Shown here one piece after another: positions 42,413-50,815 of a stretch of DNA of 60,648 nt; positions within the stretch are counted from its first letter, which is position 1, and every line of letters begins with the position of its first letter. The translations under genes were made by a program, and so were the position numbers. This DNA comes from Natrinema gari JCM 14663. Lineage in GTDB: Archaea; Halobacteriota; Halobacteria; Halobacteriales; Natrialbaceae. Below the pieces are notes generated by a model. That model ran no database searches. It was not told the origin of the DNA and saw only the letters and a program-made list of their open reading frames with translations. Location of the stretch: assembly GCF_000337175.1 (NCBI RefSeq), contig NZ_AOIJ01000044.1:41147-101794 (forward strand), read 5' to 3'.

Positions 42413-42836
42413 ATGAGACTCGTCTGGGACGACAGTGTCGGTGACTCCGGTCCAACTGTCGTCGTGCGGGTGGCCGGGATGGACGATACGGACGCGCTGG
42501 TCGCTACGATTGCGGAAGCGAGTGACTTTCTGGACGAGATCGAAGACGAAATCGAGGACCAATCGACTCTCGTTCGTTGCCGATTTTATCGAATCGACGG
42601 ACCTCGACCACGAATACCATCAGGTCACTCACGTCGACGCGCTCGTCGCCGAACATGGGTGGACGGCCGAGATCGAGTACCTGTTGACGATTCATGCGAG
42701 GGACGCGATCGGGCAACACGGTCTCGAACAACTGGAAAAGCACGCGGATCTCGTTCGTGACAACCTCTCGATCCCTCGCCACAAGTCGACCATGTTCGAC
42801 GCGTTCCTGACGCACTGTCTGCTCTTGAGGAACTAA
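42413..42836 (+). pseudogene. Frameshifted orphan gene
   Basis: The frame from ATG 42413 (MRLVWDDSVGDSGPTVVV...DEIEDEIEDQ) loses sense near 42,570. A frame one base later continues with FVADFIESTDLDHEYHQVTHVDAL...HKSTMFDAFLTHCLLL to the stop at 42836. Together they make one acidic protein of about 140 residues. No family was recognised. It is divergent from the Imm5-like gene with about 70 bp between starts. Confidence 0.55.
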
Positions 42837-43025
42837 CTCCGAGATGTCGAGTACGCTGTCGAGTGGGTAAGCGGTACGGGCAAATCCTTCTTGACGACGA
42901 GGAACACGACGCCTGGATGGACCGCCCTCGCCGCGAGCTAAAGCGGCGACTGTTTCGTGAGGTACTGCCAGACCGCGAAGTCTGGCACAGTCTCGATTCG
43001 TCTCGGCGTGAGAAGAGACGGCTCC
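42837..43025. other. Gap with a doubtful short frame
   Basis: A GTG-started frame at 42,863 (MGKRYGQILLDDEEHDAWMD...) is open for 75 codons but runs into the opposite gene. It could be a gene remnant. Nothing else is seen. Confidence 0.3.
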
Positions 43026-43430
43026 TCAGAGGCTGCTTTCGAGCACAGAGACGATGGACTCGGTCCGTTTGTCGACCTTGTCCATGTTAGTACACGGTTC
43101 TTTGTCCACTGTGAGGACGCCGTCTTCGTAGCTGATGTCACCGGTCATCCCCGCTTCGTTCTTGAACACGACCGATTCGAGATCCGCCTGAAGCGCTTCT
43201 TGCCCCAGCTCGTCGCGACAGATCGACGCGAAAGCATCGATCGTCGGCTGGAAGTACACCTTTGTCCAGCCCTCGAACCAGAGTTCTTCGTCGACCCGCT
43301 CGTCGATGAGTGATTCCCACTCGATATCGAGATCGACCTCGAAACCGGCTGCATCGTCCAGCGATTCCGTTAGCGACGGCATCTTATCGTCTTCGAATTC
43401 TTTTACCTTTCGCTTATGACCTAATTCCAT
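43026..43430 (-). CDS. Hypothetical island protein, 134 aa
   Basis: An acidic alpha/beta protein starting MELGHKRKVKEFEDDKMP, with a central WFEGWTKVYFQPTIDAFASICRDEL and a beta-rich end. No cysteine pair, TM or signal. ATG 43430 is preferred over TTG 43433. A TATA-like box and a perfect palindrome lie immediately upstream. It is the last island gene before hom. No family was recognised; the size and setting suit an immunity or antitoxin-type protein. Confidence 0.6.
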   Translation of the reverse strand: MELGHKRKVKEFEDDKMPSLTESLDDAAGFEVDLDIEWESLIDERVDEELWFEGWTKVYFQPTIDAFASICRDELGQEALQADLESVVFKNEAGMTGDISYEDGVLTVDKEPCTNMDKVDKRTESIVSVLESSL

Positions 43431-43437
43431 CAATTTC

Positions 43438-43473
43438 GCCTCAAGTGAAATTTGAGGCCAGATTGTTTAATAC
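43438..43473 (-). promoter_or_regulatory. Promoter with palindrome over the predicted transcription start
   Basis: GCCTCAA-GTGAAAT-TTGAGGC at 43438-43458 is a perfect 7-bp inverted repeat lying 8 bp before ATG 43430. A minus-strand TATTAA at about 43467-43472 would place transcription start inside it, as for an operator. The rest of 43,474-43,590 contains no gene and should include the hom-side island boundary. Confidence 0.45.
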
Positions 43474-43590
43474 TACTCATTTGTTCTTGCTCTTTCGTCG
43501 TGAGACGCACCTCCTGCGGGCGGATGTGGGACAACCTAGTCGTCAACCGAGACGAAGAATCCAGAGCGCATCACGGGAGGCCGACCGCTC

Positions 43591-44538
43591 TTACAGCGGC
43601 GGCAGCCGGCCGACATCCGAAAGCACTGCTGTCGCGGTCTCCGGACCCCCGGCACCGCGGCCGCTCGAGTGGAGCGAGCCGGCGTGTCGCGTCTCGATCT
43701 GGACGATGTTCCGCGTGCCGGTCACGGCCAGCGCGGCGTTTTCGGGGACGAGCCGCGGCCCGACGCGGACGCCGTCGCGGGTCGCCTCGCCGATGAGGCG
43801 GATCGTCCGGCCGTCTTCGGCGGCGAGATCGAGCGCGCTACCGGGGATCGACTGGATGCCCTCGACCGTCGCGTCCGCGAGCGAAAAGCCGCCGTCGGCA
43901 AGTACGTTCGCGAGGATGACGAACTTGAGCGCGGCGTCGGTGCCGTCGACGTCGAACGTCGGATCGGCCTCGGCGACGCCGAGGTCCTGTGCCTCCCCAA
44001 GGACGTGTTCGTAGTCCAACCCCTCGGCCGCCATCCGAGTGAGGATGAAATTTGCGGTGCCGTTGAGCACGCCTCGGACCGCGGTGACGGCCTGTGGCGT
44101 GCAGTCTTCGATCGTCGAGAGCACCGGAATCGCACCGCCGACGGTCGCCTCGAAGCGGATCGAACCCGCACTGTCGGCCTCGAGCGCGCGGAGTTCCTCG
44201 TAGCGCTCGGCGACCGGACCCTTGTTCGCCAGCACGACGTGGCGGTCGGCCTCGAGCGCGCGTTGGACGTGTGTGAAGCCGGGTTCGGCGTCGCCGAGCG
44301 TCGTCGGCGTCGCCTCGACGAGCACGTCGTAGTCGGTGTCGAAAACGTCGTCGGGGCTGCCGGTCCCGAGAGGGTCGCCGCCGGCTTTGCGCTCGAGGAC
44401 GTCGGCGACGGCAATCCCGTCGGGATCGACCGCGGCGGACGTGGAGTCGGCGAGCGCGACGACCTCGTGGTCGTACTCGCCGGCGAGGTCGGCGACCGAG
44501 CGACCAACATCGCCGGCACCGAGGATCGCGAGTCGCAT
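43591..44538 (-). CDS. hom: Homoserine dehydrogenase
   Basis: A 315-residue NAD(P)-dependent enzyme reducing aspartate semialdehyde to homoserine for threonine and methionine synthesis. It has an N-terminal Rossmann motif (LGAGDVGRSVA), HVVLANKGP with the conserved Asn-Lys and the catalytic-domain signature VRGVLNGTANFILTRM...GVAEADPTFDVDG. There is no C-terminal ACT domain; a separate ACT gene overlaps its start (TGATG at 44536-44540), so regulation is probably by that partner. In most haloarchaea tuf lies directly downstream; here the island does. Confidence 0.95.
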   Translation of the reverse strand: MRLAILGAGDVGRSVADLAGEYDHEVVALADSTSAAVDPDGIAVADVLERKAGGDPLGTGSPDDVFDTDYDVLVEATPTTLGDAEPGFTHVQRALEADRHVVLANKGPVAERYEELRALEADSAGSIRFEATVGGAIPVLSTIEDCTPQAVTAVRGVLNGTANFILTRMAAEGLDYEHVLGEAQDLGVAEADPTFDVDGTDAALKFVILANVLADGGFSLADATVEGIQSIPGSALDLAAEDGRTIRLIGEATRDGVRVGPRLVPENAALAVTGTRNIVQIETRHAGSLHSSGRGAGGPETATAVLSDVGRLPPL

Positions 44539-45107
44539 CAGGCCTCACCTCCGAGCAGGGGTTCGACGACGGTCAGCTCCTTGTCGGTCCCGATCGATCG
44601 GATGGCCGCGAGCACGTCCCCGGAACGACCGGAGTCGATCGCGAGTCGTGCGCGCGCACTCGAGATGCCATCGGTTCCCTCGGGTGCAGCCAAGGAGAGG
44701 TCCTGAACGACGGCGTCGGCCTCATCCTCGATCCGCGAGAGGGTATTCGAGAGGTCGGTTTCGACGAGGTTGCCGACCAGCACGACGTTGACCGCCTCGC
44801 CGTAGTGCTCCGCGCCGGCCTGAATGACGTTCACGCCGGCGTCACGAAGTCCCTCGACCACGTCGTCGAACCGATCCGGCGGGCACTCGAAATCGACCTC
44901 GACGGGGATGTGTCCGCGAGGCGTGATATTGCCGCGCTCGTGGTGAATGCTCAATAGGTTCCCGCCGTTGTCGGCGATCGGGGCGAGCGCGCGGAGCAAC
45001 TCGCCGGGTTCGTCGACGAGTTCGAGCCGGACGGTATAGGCCCGGAGGCCGCCGTCGGTCTCGGCGTCGGGGTCGTCCTCGTCGCCGGATTCCGGCGCAT
45101 TACCCAT
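44538..45107 (-). CDS. ACT-domain protein, probable regulator of homoserine dehydrogenase
   Basis: The 189-residue product has an acidic N-terminal tail, an ACT domain at about residues 22-95 (YTVRLELVDEPGELLRALAPIADNGGNLLSI) and a second ACT-like half. ACT domains bind amino acids and confer feedback control. The stop overlaps the hom start, so the two products are made together. ATG 45107 is supported by a GGAGGTG ribosome-binding site 6 nt upstream; GTG 45116 is less likely. Confidence 0.9.
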   Translation of the reverse strand: MGNAPESGDEDDPDAETDGGLRAYTVRLELVDEPGELLRALAPIADNGGNLLSIHHERGNITPRGHIPVEVDFECPPDRFDDVVEGLRDAGVNVIQAGAEHYGEAVNVVLVGNLVETDLSNTLSRIEDEADAVVQDLSLAAPEGTDGISSARARLAIDSGRSGDVLAAIRSIGTDKELTVVEPLLGGEA

Positions 45108-45113
45108 CGCCGA

Positions 45114-45120
45114 CACCTCC
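45114..45120 (-). promoter_or_regulatory. Shine-Dalgarno site GGAGGTG deciding the ACT gene start
   Basis: On the minus strand GGAGGTG lies 6 nt before ATG 45107 and overlaps the alternative GTG start, which favours the ATG. Confidence 0.55.
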
Positions 45121-45260
45121 CGCCTGTAGGCGTCTACTCGTCATGATATCTAATGTCCGTAGTGAGCGCGTAAAAGAATATAGGACTTCCCAAAACTAAC
45201 CGCCCCTGCCAACAAGGACCACGCGTCTCGGGGTATCCGGACCGATGCAACGCGAGGGAC

Positions 45261-45626
45261 TCAGAGGTGATCCTTCCCCGGATTCGACGAGCCCCAGTCG
45301 CCGCGGCCGCCTTCAGTCCGGTCGACGCCCATGATCGATTCGGGCTGCTCGGGCCCGCCGAGGCTGTCGCGTGCATCGGGGACTCGGACGGTGACCTCAT
45401 CGATTTCGGGCCACGTGATGAGTTCGGCCTCGATGTTGCCGGTCGTCACGTCGCTGACCGAACAGCCCGAACACCCGCCGCCGAGTTCGATGATGACCTC
45501 GCCGGTTTCGGGGTCAGCCGCCCGCACCGCACTGGTCCCGCCGTGCATCTGGATGATCGGCATCTCCCGGGCCATCCACTGCTCGACGCGTTCTTTCAGG
45601 GACGGGTCGTCCGCGGAATCAGTCAT
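45261..45626 (-). CDS. NifU C-terminal-domain Fe-S scaffold protein
   Basis: A 121-residue protein with a Nfu-type domain in residues 8-85 carrying the cluster-binding motif GGGCSGCSVSDVTTG (CxxC). It assembles and passes Fe-S clusters. The C-terminal 36 residues are a polar tail without known function. It is a single gene between the ACT operon and the LVIVD gene. Confidence 0.9.
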   Translation of the reverse strand: MTDSADDPSLKERVEQWMAREMPIIQMHGGTSAVRAADPETGEVIIELGGGCSGCSVSDVTTGNIEAELITWPEIDEVTVRVPDARDSLGGPEQPESIMGVDRTEGGRGDWGSSNPGKDHL

Positions 45627-45686
45627 AGGTCGTGGTAGACGCTCGAGCGGTGAATAAGTTGGGTCACGCGTCCGAATACCGTCGCA

Positions 45687-47168
45687 TTAATCCTGAACGT
45701 TTTCGCGGCGGCGCAGCCACTCGAGGGCGATCCCGCCACCGATGAGACTGGCGATGCCGGTGAAGCCGGGGGTCGAGTCGTTGGCGTCCGCAGTCCCGTT
45801 CCCGCCGGAGTCGCGGTCGGCATCGGTATCGGTTCCGGTCCCGGTTGCCTCGGTGTCGTTGTCACGCCAGTCCTCGGGGGCCTGAATCGAAGGCGGGTCG
45901 GCCTGTTCGCCGGCTTCGATCGGGAACGTGTAGAGTGCCCCATCGATCGACGCGTTCGGGATCGCCTCCGTACTGCTCGCGAGGAACGTTTCCCCGGGGT
46001 CGACGACGCGTGCGGTCCAGAACCCGGTCCGCGCGGGGTCGCGCCACCAGGCGATCCGTTCGGGAGCGGTCGGATCGGAGACGTCGTGGATCTTGACGCC
46101 CGCTCGATACCACGAGGAGTAGAGGTGTCCGTCGCGCAGTTCGAAGTTGTGCGACGTGGTCCACAGACCGCCCTCGCGGGACTCGTCGGTCGTCCGCGGC
46201 GGATCGATCGACCCCTGGCGTGTCGGGCGAGCGGGATTGCTCACGTCGTAGAGGTCGATCCCGCCCGGTCGGTCGGGGTCCGCCCCGCCGGTGGCCCAAG
46301 CCTCCCGGCCGACCGCCAGCAGGTCCCCCGCGTCGTCGACCATCGCGTAGTGGTCGTTGCCGGGCAGCCCGTAGACGGCCTCGAGCGGGTCGTCGATCCG
46401 GCGTTGGTCCGCGAGGGTGGTCGTTCGGACGTGCGAAACGTAGCTGGGATCGATCGGATCGCTGACATCGACCAGATAGGTCCCGGCGTTCCAGTAGGGA
46501 AGGTAGGCGATGTCGTCGTGGACGTAGATATCGTGCAGGTAGCGGGCGAGCCAGTAGATGTCCCCCCACCCGGGTTCGTGGTCCAGCAGGGACCAAGAGC
46601 CGAGTTGCGTGATGTCGTCGCCGCCGACGTCGAGGATCACGAGCGGGTTCCGGTCGCCCGTGTTCGCGGGGACGAACAGCAACTCGTCCTCGAGATAGCA
46701 GTTGTGGATGTGGTAGCCGGTTTCGTACGCGCCGGTCGGGACGGGGTTGGCGGGATCGCTCACGTCGTAACAGCGAACCCCCAGATACTGGTCGCTCGAG
46801 TTGACCGAGCTCACGGACTGGGCGGGGCCGGCGACGACCAGTCGGTCGCCGTCGACGGCCAGATCGAGGAGGTTCGTCAGCGGGCGCCCGTCGATTTCGA
46901 CGCCGCGTTCCTCGGCGAGCACCGTCGGCTCGGCGGGATCGCTCACGTCGACGGTGACGAAGCCGGTCGTCGCGGCGACGTACGCGGTCTCGCCGTCGTC
47001 GCCGACGACGGCTTCCGCGGCGTTGTCGATCGGAACACGGCCGAGCGGCTCGTAGCCGGCCGACTGTCGGGCGCTGGCGGCGCTCGGACGGGACGCCGCG
47101 AGGCCGCCCGGCAGGGACAGGGCGAGACCGGCGGCCCCACTCCGCTCGAGGAACGCTCTCCGCTCCAT
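45687..47168 (-). CDS. Tat-exported LVIVD-repeat protein with PGF-CTERM-like anchor
   Basis: The 493-residue protein begins with a Tat signal (ERRAFLERSGAAGLALSLPGG). About seven propeller-type repeats follow, each with a motif such as FVTVDVSDPAEPTVL, CYDVSDPANPVP, TYLVDVSDPIDPSYV and IHDVSDPTAPERI. After an Asp/Thr-rich linker it ends TPGFTGIASLIGGGIALEW plus arginines, a PGF-CTERM-like archaeosortase signal. The start at 47168 puts the RR motif at the N-terminus; a longer start at 47207 would bury it. It is a surface protein of unknown binding function. Confidence 0.85.
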   Translation of the reverse strand: MERRAFLERSGAAGLALSLPGGLAASRPSAASARQSAGYEPLGRVPIDNAAEAVVGDDGETAYVAATTGFVTVDVSDPAEPTVLAEERGVEIDGRPLTNLLDLAVDGDRLVVAGPAQSVSSVNSSDQYLGVRCYDVSDPANPVPTGAYETGYHIHNCYLEDELLFVPANTGDRNPLVILDVGGDDITQLGSWSLLDHEPGWGDIYWLARYLHDIYVHDDIAYLPYWNAGTYLVDVSDPIDPSYVSHVRTTTLADQRRIDDPLEAVYGLPGNDHYAMVDDAGDLLAVGREAWATGGADPDRPGGIDLYDVSNPARPTRQGSIDPPRTTDESREGGLWTTSHNFELRDGHLYSSWYRAGVKIHDVSDPTAPERIAWWRDPARTGFWTARVVDPGETFLASSTEAIPNASIDGALYTFPIEAGEQADPPSIQAPEDWRDNDTEATGTGTDTDADRDSGGNGTADANDSTPGFTGIASLIGGGIALEWLRRRENVQD

Positions 47169-47245
47169 ATGCAACACAGCCGGACGCAGCCACATAGAGG
47201 TAGTCACTCGCGGCGCGCCCGCCTTTCGCGCCGCGTGCCGGACGG

Positions 47246-48223
47246 TCAGCCCCGCAGCCGCCGTCGGTCCCCGGTGCCCTCGGTCAGGGCACTCGCCAGC
47301 GCGCCTTCGAGGACGACATCGTCGCCATGGTCCGTGACGCGGATCTCGGGGACGTTCGTCATCACCATCTCCGAGACGCGCTCGCGGATGGGATCGACGA
47401 CGAGGTCCTCGTTGTGCAGTGCGACCGCGCCGCCGAAGGAGACTACGATCGGGGCGAAGGCGTGGACGACGTTGGTCACGCCGATGGCGTTCCAGTGGGC
47501 GAGTTGCTCGATGACGTAATCGGCCAGTTCGTCCTCGCCGGCCAGTTCGAAGACGTCTTTCGCCGTGAAGTCAGGTCCCTCGACCGGGAGGGCCGTCGAT
47601 ATCGTCGGATCGTCCTCGGCGAGCAGTCGCGCGTAGTCGGGGATGGCGTTGCCGGAGCAGTAGGCCTCCCAGTGGCCATCGCGACCGCAGCCACAGGTCA
47701 GGCGACCCTGCGGGTCGACGACGTAGTGGCCGACCTCGCCGGCGTTGCCGTCCCAGCCGTTCATTACGGTCCCGTCACAGCAGACGCCGGCACCGATCCC
47801 CGAGGAGATGGTGATGTAGGCCATGTCGTCCGGGTTGCTGACGGCGTGAAAGCGTTCGCCGATGACGCCCGCGGTGGTGTCGTTGTGGAGATAGACGTCG
47901 TTGCTGTCGATCAGTTTCGCGATCGGTCCCGTCAGCGGGATCCGGTCGATGGAGTCGGGGAGGTTGGCGGGATCGATCACCGCACCCTCCGCGAGGTCGA
48001 ACGGACCGATCGAGCCGATACCGGTCGCGGCGATGCGCTCGGGATCGATCCCGGCGTCGACACACGCCTCGCGCAGCGTTCGAAGGACACCTTCCGTCAC
48101 GTCGATACCCGTCGGCCCGCGTGGCGTAGAGCGGCGACTCACGCCGATCGTCGTCCCGTCGGCCTCGGCAACGATGGCCCGGACGTTGGTCGCGCCGAGA
48201 TCGACGCCCGCATAGTAAACCAT
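47246..48223 (-). CDS. ROK-family glucokinase
   Basis: A 325-residue sugar kinase with the N-terminal phosphate-binding motif GVDLGATNVRA, a central ISSGIGAGVCCDG and the ROK zinc motif variant LTCGCGRDGHWEAYCSG. It probably phosphorylates glucose. A longer open frame to 48,814 exists, but the ATG at 48223 places the DLGxT motif properly. Confidence 0.88.
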   Translation of the reverse strand: MVYYAGVDLGATNVRAIVAEADGTTIGVSRRSTPRGPTGIDVTEGVLRTLREACVDAGIDPERIAATGIGSIGPFDLAEGAVIDPANLPDSIDRIPLTGPIAKLIDSNDVYLHNDTTAGVIGERFHAVSNPDDMAYITISSGIGAGVCCDGTVMNGWDGNAGEVGHYVVDPQGRLTCGCGRDGHWEAYCSGNAIPDYARLLAEDDPTISTALPVEGPDFTAKDVFELAGEDELADYVIEQLAHWNAIGVTNVVHAFAPIVVSFGGAVALHNEDLVVDPIRERVSEMVMTNVPEIRVTDHGDDVVLEGALASALTEGTGDRRRLRG

Positions 48224-48370
48224 GCTATCTAGGGGACGACTGTGACCGTACTTAACTACCCAGATTGTACTCGGCAACGAGTTGCGATTTCGATACATTA
48301 CGGATCGGGAGGGAGCCGGCAGCGAGCCGTCGGCGACACACGTATGGTAGCATGCAACATAATTCGTCGT

Positions 48371-48805
48371 ATGGGCACCGACGACACCCGGCCGACCGCG
48401 GAGCGGGCTGCCGAACCGGAACCGACGCTGTCCGACGCGGAACGTGAAGCGCTCCACGAGGTCGAACTCGGCCTCGAGTGGGTCCAGCGCGCACAGGGCT
48501 GTCTGCTCGAGTTCCACCACGCGACGGGCCACGGGATGGATCACCTCTATCGGGCCGAGGAGGTGCTCAGGACGGCGGGTCACGACGAGTTGGCGGACGC
48601 GATTCGGACCGACCTGCTCCCCCACGGCGTCGTCGACGAGGACCGCTGGTCCTACGATGTCGTCGAGAACTTTCAGGAGACGTTGCTCGCGGAGACCCGA
48701 TCGCTCGAGCGGCGGGTCCGGCGAGACCTGGCCGACGGCGAGCGACACGTCCGCGAACGCCGTCAGGAGCGAGCGTGGAAACGACGCGCCGACGAACGGG
48801 AGTAA
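48371..48805 (+). CDS. Hypothetical helical protein, 144 aa
   Basis: An acidic, almost entirely helical protein (LSDAEREALHEVELGLEWVQRAQGCLLEFHHATGHGMDHLYRAEEVLR in outline). His residues in the FHHATGHGMDH stretch could bind a metal. ATG 48371 is chosen; upstream codons back to 48,242 lie in promoter-like DNA. It is divergent from the glucokinase gene. The family is widespread in haloarchaea but unassigned. Confidence 0.75.
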   Translation: MGTDDTRPTAERAAEPEPTLSDAEREALHEVELGLEWVQRAQGCLLEFHHATGHGMDHLYRAEEVLRTAGHDELADAIRTDLLPHGVVDEDRWSYDVVENFQETLLAETRSLERRVRRDLADGERHVRERRQERAWKRRADERE

Positions 48806-48861
48806 GAGAACCACGGCGGCGGGAGCCGGAGCACGCAGAGCCCGATCACGTCGGGTCGGCG

Positions 48862-49326
48862 CTAGTCCATCACGTCGAGGTCGCGGAAGTAAGTGACCGG
48901 GCAGGGCGCTTGCAGAATGATCTCCTGTGAGACGGAGCCGAGGACGGCCTTTTCCGCGGGCGAGCGTCGGCGACCGCCGACGATCATGCGGTCCGCGTCG
49001 ATGTCGATCGCCATGTCGACGACTTCCGTGCTGACATCGCCGAGCGCGCCCTTGATCTCGTACTCGACGCCGGCCTCCTCGAAGCGGTCGGCCAGTTCGG
49101 GAACCGGTGCGCGCTGGGCAGCGACCGCGTTCGGGTCGACATCGTCGACGCGGGCGTCGAATCCGAGGTCGTCGTGAACGTCCTCGTACTCCTCTGCCGT
49201 GAAGGCGTGCCCGATCACGACGGTCGCCTCGAGCGGCGCTGCGACCTCAAGGGTCGTTTCGGCGAGTTCCGGCGCACGCACTGCGTCCATCGGTCCGACG
49301 GCGAGAAGTACCGTGTCGATTGCCAT
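48862..49326 (-). CDS. Universal stress protein (UspA family)
   Basis: A 154-residue UspA-fold protein starting MAIDTVLLAVGPMD and ending with a nucleotide-site region IVGGRRRSPAEKAVLGSVSQEII. The G-2x-G spacing is replaced by GGRRRSP, so ATP binding is uncertain. It is a close paralogue of the next gene (both contain GGRRRSP..KAV). Confidence 0.88.
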   Translation of the reverse strand: MAIDTVLLAVGPMDAVRAPELAETTLEVAAPLEATVVIGHAFTAEEYEDVHDDLGFDARVDDVDPNAVAAQRAPVPELADRFEEAGVEYEIKGALGDVSTEVVDMAIDIDADRMIVGGRRRSPAEKAVLGSVSQEIILQAPCPVTYFRDLDVMD

Positions 49327-49449
49327 ACCGTCACAGTGGTTGTGCCACCTGCTTAAGTATTCTCGTCGTTGCAGTATTGCGGAACCCACGCTCCCGGGAC
49401 GGTGAGGGCGCTCTCGGGGCGACTCGGCGGACGAAGACACTGCACGAAC

Positions 49450-49905
49450 TCAGTCCGCGTCGTGGCGAACGAACGTGACGGGACAGGGAGCCGACAGCAA
49501 CACCTCCTGTGCCGTCGAGCCGAAGACCGCTTTGCCGGTCGGCGATCGCCGCCGCCCGCCGACGACGACGCGGTCCGCGCCGACGCTGGCTGCCAGATCG
49601 ACGATCGTCGGGCCGTGTTCGCCGACCGCGCCCCGGACCGCGTAGTCGACGTCGTGCTCGTCGAGACGGTCCTCCAGATCGTGGATCGTCGCATGGCGCG
49701 CCGCCACCGCATCGGGGTCGATCTCGTCGACATCGGGGTCGAACTCGAGGCGGTCGAGCACGTCGTCGTACTCGCTGCTGGTGAACACGTGGGCGAGGAC
49801 GACGGTCGCACCGGCCGGGTTCGCGACTTCGATCACCGCTTCGGCGAGTTGATCGCTGCGGTCGCCATCGCCGGGGCCGACGGCGAGCAACACCGTGTCT
49901 AGCAT
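49450..49905 (-). CDS. Universal stress protein (UspA family)
   Basis: A 151-residue paralogue of the preceding protein (MLDTVLLAVGPGDGDRS..., VVGGRRRSPTGKAVFGSTAQEV). The two are probably a tandem duplication, each with its own promoter. The frame is open further upstream, but ATG 49905 begins the UspA fold exactly. Confidence 0.88.
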   Translation of the reverse strand: MLDTVLLAVGPGDGDRSDQLAEAVIEVANPAGATVVLAHVFTSSEYDDVLDRLEFDPDVDEIDPDAVAARHATIHDLEDRLDEHDVDYAVRGAVGEHGPTIVDLAASVGADRVVVGGRRRSPTGKAVFGSTAQEVLLSAPCPVTFVRHDAD

Positions 49906-50019
49906 CAATGACTGATTGATCGCGCATCGCCGTAAATCCGCGGGGTGCAGACACCCACCTCCGGTCGCCGAGCCCCGGGTTCCGGACGATTTTTGCCTGT
50001 CGTCGCCGACCGAGACTGC

Positions 50020-50760
50020 ATGGAGGGTCCCGATCTCGCAGGGCAGACGGTACTCGTCACGGGCAGCGCAACGGGCGTCGGTCGCGAACTCCTGCTTTCG
50101 ACGGCCGACTGCGGCGCGCGGACGGCGGTTCACTACCACACGAGCGCCGACGCCGCCCGCGAGGTGGCCGCGGCCGCCCGCGACCGCGGCGCGACGGCGG
50201 CGATGACGGTCCAGGGCGACGTGACCGACCCCGACAGCGTCGACGAGCTCTTCGCCGCCGTCGAAGCCGAACTCGGGACCGTCGACGTATTGGTAAACAA
50301 CGTCGGCGACTTCGCGCCTGCCCACTGGGCCGCCCTCGAGTTCGAGACCTGGACCCGCGTCCTCGAGACCAATTTCAACGGCACCTACCTCTGCTCGAAG
50401 CGCGCCCTGCCCGGGATGCGCGAGACCGAGTACGGCCGGATCGTCAATATCGGGTACGCCTCGAGCGAGCAGGGGCTCGTCAGTCCCGAGAACTTCCCCT
50501 ATTTCGTCGCGAAGAAGGGCGTACTGATGTTCACGCGCATGCTCGCGGCTGACACGCAGGACGACGGGATCACGGTCAACGCCATCTCGCCGTACGTCGT
50601 GGAGAACTCCGACGAGTTCCCCGCGGAACTGCCCCGTGACCGGCCCGCTTCCTTCGAGGACCTGATCGCGCCGCTGTACTTCTTCCTCGACCCGGATAGC
50701 GAGTATATCAGCGGCGAGAACATCGAGGTCGACGGCGGCTGGTTGCCCGAGACGGTGTGA
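50020..50760 (+). CDS. Short-chain dehydrogenase/reductase
   Basis: A 246-residue SDR with cofactor motif TGSATGVG (residues 15-22), NNVG, a catalytic serine region NIGYASSEQG and active-site YFVAKKG (YxxxK). It resembles FabG-type 3-ketoacyl reductases and ends with the usual ISGENIEVDGGW. The substrate cannot be told. ATG 50020 gives the standard N-terminus. Confidence 0.9.
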   Translation: MEGPDLAGQTVLVTGSATGVGRELLLSTADCGARTAVHYHTSADAAREVAAAARDRGATAAMTVQGDVTDPDSVDELFAAVEAELGTVDVLVNNVGDFAPAHWAALEFETWTRVLETNFNGTYLCSKRALPGMRETEYGRIVNIGYASSEQGLVSPENFPYFVAKKGVLMFTRMLAADTQDDGITVNAISPYVVENSDEFPAELPRDRPASFEDLIAPLYFFLDPDSEYISGENIEVDGGWLPETV

Positions 50761-50815
50761 TCCGGTCGGCGCTGTTTGGCTACGGCTTTTCGTGCGGTCG
50801 GCACCTGATCCCGGT

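Larger units (their letters stand above)
14200..43560. mobile_element. Genomic island of about 29 kb inserted between hom and tuf
   Basis: In haloarchaea the order ACT gene, hom, tuf, rpsJ is usual, all on one strand. Here hom ends at 43591 and tuf starts at 14134, with the same orientation and order, and all DNA between them is accessory: TPR, NTPase, HEAT, SUKH, ankyrin-SUFU and Imm5-like genes, broken genes and a transposase tail. No integrase or replication gene lies in it. Boundaries are approximate because no flanking direct repeat was found. Confidence 0.7.

Noticed and set aside
42863-43090. 75-codon GTG-started frame as a gene
   Set aside because: It overlaps the end of the opposite gene and has no ribosome-binding site or recognisable fold.
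46086-47519. 477-codon open frame opposite the LVIVD gene
   Set aside because: The minus-strand product has a signal peptide, repeats and an anchor; the mirror frame has none.
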